Position numbers and translations under genes: made by a program. A stretch of DNA of 64,000 bases. Source: Panonychus citri. Lineage: Eukaryota > Arthropoda > Arachnida > Trombidiformes > Tetranychidae. Positions 60,630 to 64,000 of this stretch are shown here, one piece after another (the first letter of the stretch is position 1; each line of letters begins with the position of its first letter). Under the pieces are notes generated by a model. It was not told the DNA's origin. It saw nothing but the letters and a program-made list of their open reading frames with translations, and made no database searches. The stretch is taken from positions 1,302,001 through 1,366,000 of the forward strand of contig NW_026515544.1 of assembly GCF_014898815.1 (NCBI RefSeq). The letters are read 5' to 3'.

Positions 60630-63600
60630 ATCTTTTCATCGTCCTCATCCTCATCCTCATCCTCATCTTCAGGGTCAATGTTTTCAAATTTTGTATTGTA
60701 TTAAAATAATCATTTTAACCCAAAGGCTAAATTGTTGTTGATTGATGTTACCATTGCTTTTCTGCTGTTGCTCACAATTAACTTTCACTTGTTGCTGATG
60801 TTGATTGAGCCGAGAAAGTTAAGAAACTAGATTATTATTATAATATACTAAACAATCAAAGGGTTACTCTTGATTGTAATCACGCAATTTGTTGTTGCTC
60901 AATTTAATTGTTTACCATATTATCCTTATAATCATCAGTATAATCATATGCATAATCAACATCATCATCTACTTCATCTCATCCTCATTATCAATCCAAG
61001 TAATTATTAGTATCCATCAACCATTGATTGTTATGTTAATCTAGTAAATGAGTTTGAGTGAAAGTTTTAATTGTTATATTAATTGTAGTAGTATTTTAAT
61101 CACAATAATAGCGTAACTCAAGGTTAATATCAGAATTTTGTTGTTGTTGTTGTTGAAACAGTTTTACAATTAGTTGATTGTTTAAAAGGTAAAATTAACT
61201 CATGAATTTCAAAAATAGTTACTCCATGTTAATCCAATGATAACAAAACACCAACAACAAAAAATACTATGAATCTTTACAAAGGGGATTCCCATTGATA
61301 AGAAAAAAAATCATCTTTTTTTTTAGTCTAAGGTAAGGTTAACCCTTTGGTTGTCTGATTGTTGTAAACTAATCACCTTGTGTATTCAAATTATAATCAA
61401 GTTACCAGCAATTAAAACCATGTTAACAGTTGCATAATTAACATCTCATCAAATCATTAACCCATCAAATTGTATACCTTCATTAACAATCAACTATTGT
61501 CTCTCTCACATTCACAAATGATCAACAATTCTCAATGAACATTAGATCTCACAATCAAGAGTCAAATCCAAATATTATTTCAACACACAGGACAAAACAA
61601 TCAGCTCACAATTAACATCAATGAATTTATCAATGAAATAAGATGTAAAAGTTTCATTGAGAAACGAGAAAAAAAAATGATGATTAATTGTCATGAAAAC
61701 CATAATGTTTATCCCTATTCAATGAGGTGTAAATATTAGCAAATGTTAGTTACCCAAATTATGATAACAAAGATGAGAAAGGCAACAGAAGATGAAGATC
61801 AATAGTAAATGATGAATGATTTAAATTACCTGGTTGATACAAAAAGGTAACAATTAACTACCTAGCGTAAGGATTTGTATTACGCTAGACTACAGGTAAC
61901 AATACAATGGATCAGAGAGACAGAAATAGCTAAAGGACAAAAGCTGAAAGAAGAGCAAAATATACAAAAGGTTAATGATCTTCTCTATCATCATCATCAT
62001 CATCATCATTATCATTTAATCATCTTCTTCCTCTTCATAATCATCTACCTTTGCTCACCTCAACCTCACCCAGCTCCTTGGGTCTCGGATGATTTACCCT
62101 TTGCCCTGGAAACGTATGATGGATATGTGATATTATTTTTTTTTGTCGATTATGAGAAGAGAAAAAAAAACTTTTCCTTTTCTCTGTTTCATTTCAAATC
62201 AATTGTATTGTTAATTATAATTGTTCAGAACTAAATTGTAATCACGCTATAAACAATTTGATTAATGGGCATATGATTTACCTGAGATATTGTCTATCTA
62301 CATGAGACCATGATGATCATGTTGAAAACTTCAATTTCAATGTAATAATAATAACATTAAAAGCGTAACCAACAAAAAATTGATGAGGAAGATGAAAAAA
62401 TTATTATCAACTGAAAAAAACTAGTTTCTTTCATCATTTTTTCATCATCATCATCATCATCTTCGTCATCCTTATCATCATTTGATGTAATATCTTGAAG
62501 CAATTTAATCTGATCAAGTTTTCAAGGTTCCAATTCAGTCTATGAGCTTTTTTTTTTGATTATCATGATAATCATGAGTATCCAAGTGAAAGTTAACCAT
62601 TTTCTGGCGAGATTTTTATGATCAACAATTTAGCTAACAGTTAATACACATAATTAAGTTTTGTTTATTTACAATTGCAACAATTAATCAGTGAACAATT
62701 TAACCCAAGGTTAACAAGTTATAATCAATTATTAAACGATGATCACAAGAAAAAAATCAATTGATCAATGAATTTGATAACAATTTCAATGAGAAAATCA
62801 AAAATTGATTTAATTCAAATGATTATCATTATGATTAAACCTTCAAGATAAACAATTAAATTGATACTAATTGTTTAAAGGTCAACCAATACTACAATTA
62901 ACCAAATAATTAACCTTTACCTGTTATCCAATTACAAATATATACACACCTTACTCATCAATCAATTGATTGTGATTAAATATTGATAATAATCATTGGT
63001 TAACATTTAAAATGTAACAATTAACATTTTCAAATCAAATTAATATTAATCCAATCCAATAATTAACCATGATAATTACTTGTATTGGAATCAGTTGTGT
63101 GTGTGATTGATTAACCAACATTAATTATGATAATATTTGATATCGAGAGGGGTTTTTCAATTGATTTAAATTAGCCAATTAACCAATTAACCAACAATTA
63201 AATGATTACATTATTTTGATGATCAATGAATTTAAAGGTTTGGTTTAAATGATCGTATTGAATTTATCGACTTGGTGTATGTTTATTGTTATGATTTAGT
63301 TAATGTCAATCAAGTTTCTATGGTAACAATTAAATGATTATCAATGATAAAAATAGGTTGTAGGAATACACAATCAACTGATTATCATAATAATAGTATT
63401 GTTATTACATAGGAAATGTAAGTTTACCTGAGAATCCAATGTTACCTTGGAAGGGAAAATGAATCCAATTTAATATTAGTTTTTTTTTCCTAAATACTCA
63501 AGGCTGATTTTTAGATTGTAAACAATTTAAGTTTAGTGTTTTAACTAACCACTAATTAACTTATTCTTAAGGTTAGCTAATTGGTTGATGGGGAGAAATC

Positions 63601-64000
63601 TTGTATTCAGAAACTCAGGTGAAAGTTCTGGTTCCATATTCAGGAAAGTTCATGATGAGTATGAGATTTTTTTTTCTCTTTTTTTATGAAAACATCATGA
63701 ATAACTTTTCTTTCTTAATGGATACATATTCGGCTCGAAATTGATGATGATTAAGTTTCCATGATGGAGACACACCCAATCTTTGATTTTCCTGGACTAT
63801 GGCATGATACATGTTCAGGGAGAGGTGGAGATAATCATGAAAGAACTGAATTTACAATGGAATCAACTGAGTTTGCATGATAAGTTCTGTCTATCAATTC
63901 TAATCAATATCAGAACTTTTGGTTAGAACTTTTTTCTTCTTCTTTTTTTCCAAGTAAACATCAAACTCGATATTTGTTTTCCTTTCTTGCTTCTAAATTA
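60628..64000. other. AT-rich intergenic region to the window end
   Basis: No gene seen. Contents: CCTCAT repeats, frequent AACAATTAA words, a perfect hairpin at 61,862-61,888, CAT triplets near 61,988 and 62,444, and a weak donor-like GTAAGT near 63,417. Confidence 0.5.
61862..61888. repeat. Perfect 9-bp inverted repeat (hairpin)
   Basis: CTAGCGTAA, a 9-base loop, then TTACGCTAG. It is notable because CG-containing words are rare here. Confidence 0.7.

Noticed and set aside
1..64000. CRISPR arrays, prokaryotic operons, rRNA genes, viral genes
   Set aside because: The sequence is eukaryotic; repeats are simple microsatellites without spacers, and no such genes were seen.

Overview
The window is eukaryotic nuclear DNA from a compact, AT-rich animal genome. 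The genes have many short introns (mostly about 40-80 bp) with GT-AG junctions, animal-type promoters and AATAAA signals. The gene set (transcription factor AP-2, the cilium proteins FBF1 and IFT122, COX5B, URM1) is metazoan. Tiny introns, closely spaced genes and very high AT content would fit an arthropod, perhaps an acariform mite, but nothing here fixes the species.

Layout. (1) 115-440: URM1, a ubiquitin-like sulfur carrier, complete except for one missing base. (2) About 441-41,026: a domain dominated by one developmental gene, transcription factor AP-2 (TFAP2). Its DNA-binding exons lie at 38.4-41.0 kb, and a conserved-looking alternative first exon lies 18 kb upstream at 20,275. The roughly 37 kb of non-coding DNA is full of GAT/CAT and CT/GA microsatellites, three small Tc1/mariner-type non-autonomous transposons, a large fold-back duplication, and scattered GCC(N)GGC palindromes that match the AP-2 binding site itself. 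(3) 42,776-57,000: a dense gene cluster with a possible small minus-strand gene, then COX5B, FBF1, IFT122 and a secreted Gln/Ser/Pro-rich protein, all on the plus strand. (4) 57-64 kb: AT-rich intergenic DNA with no gene I can support.

How the genes relate. FBF1 (transition fibres at the ciliary base) and IFT122 (IFT-A subunit of retrograde intraflagellar transport) are tandem neighbours 437 bp apart. Both act in ciliary protein entry and trafficking, and each has a degenerate X-box-like site upstream. COX5B and URM1 are housekeeping genes. TFAP2 may regulate itself, judging from the AP-2-type palindromes in its domain. The secreted-protein gene has an AP-2 palindrome 7 bases upstream of its TATA box and a perfect CRE about 45 bases further upstream.

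The strongest observations are the three candidate TFAP2 N-termini, one of which closely resembles the vertebrate MSILAKMGDWQ isoform, the AP-2 palindromes in the AP-2 locus, CTCF-like sites on both sides of the TFAP2 coding exons, and three separate one-base losses in otherwise intact conserved genes, which look like assembly errors. I found no clearly novel multi-gene system.
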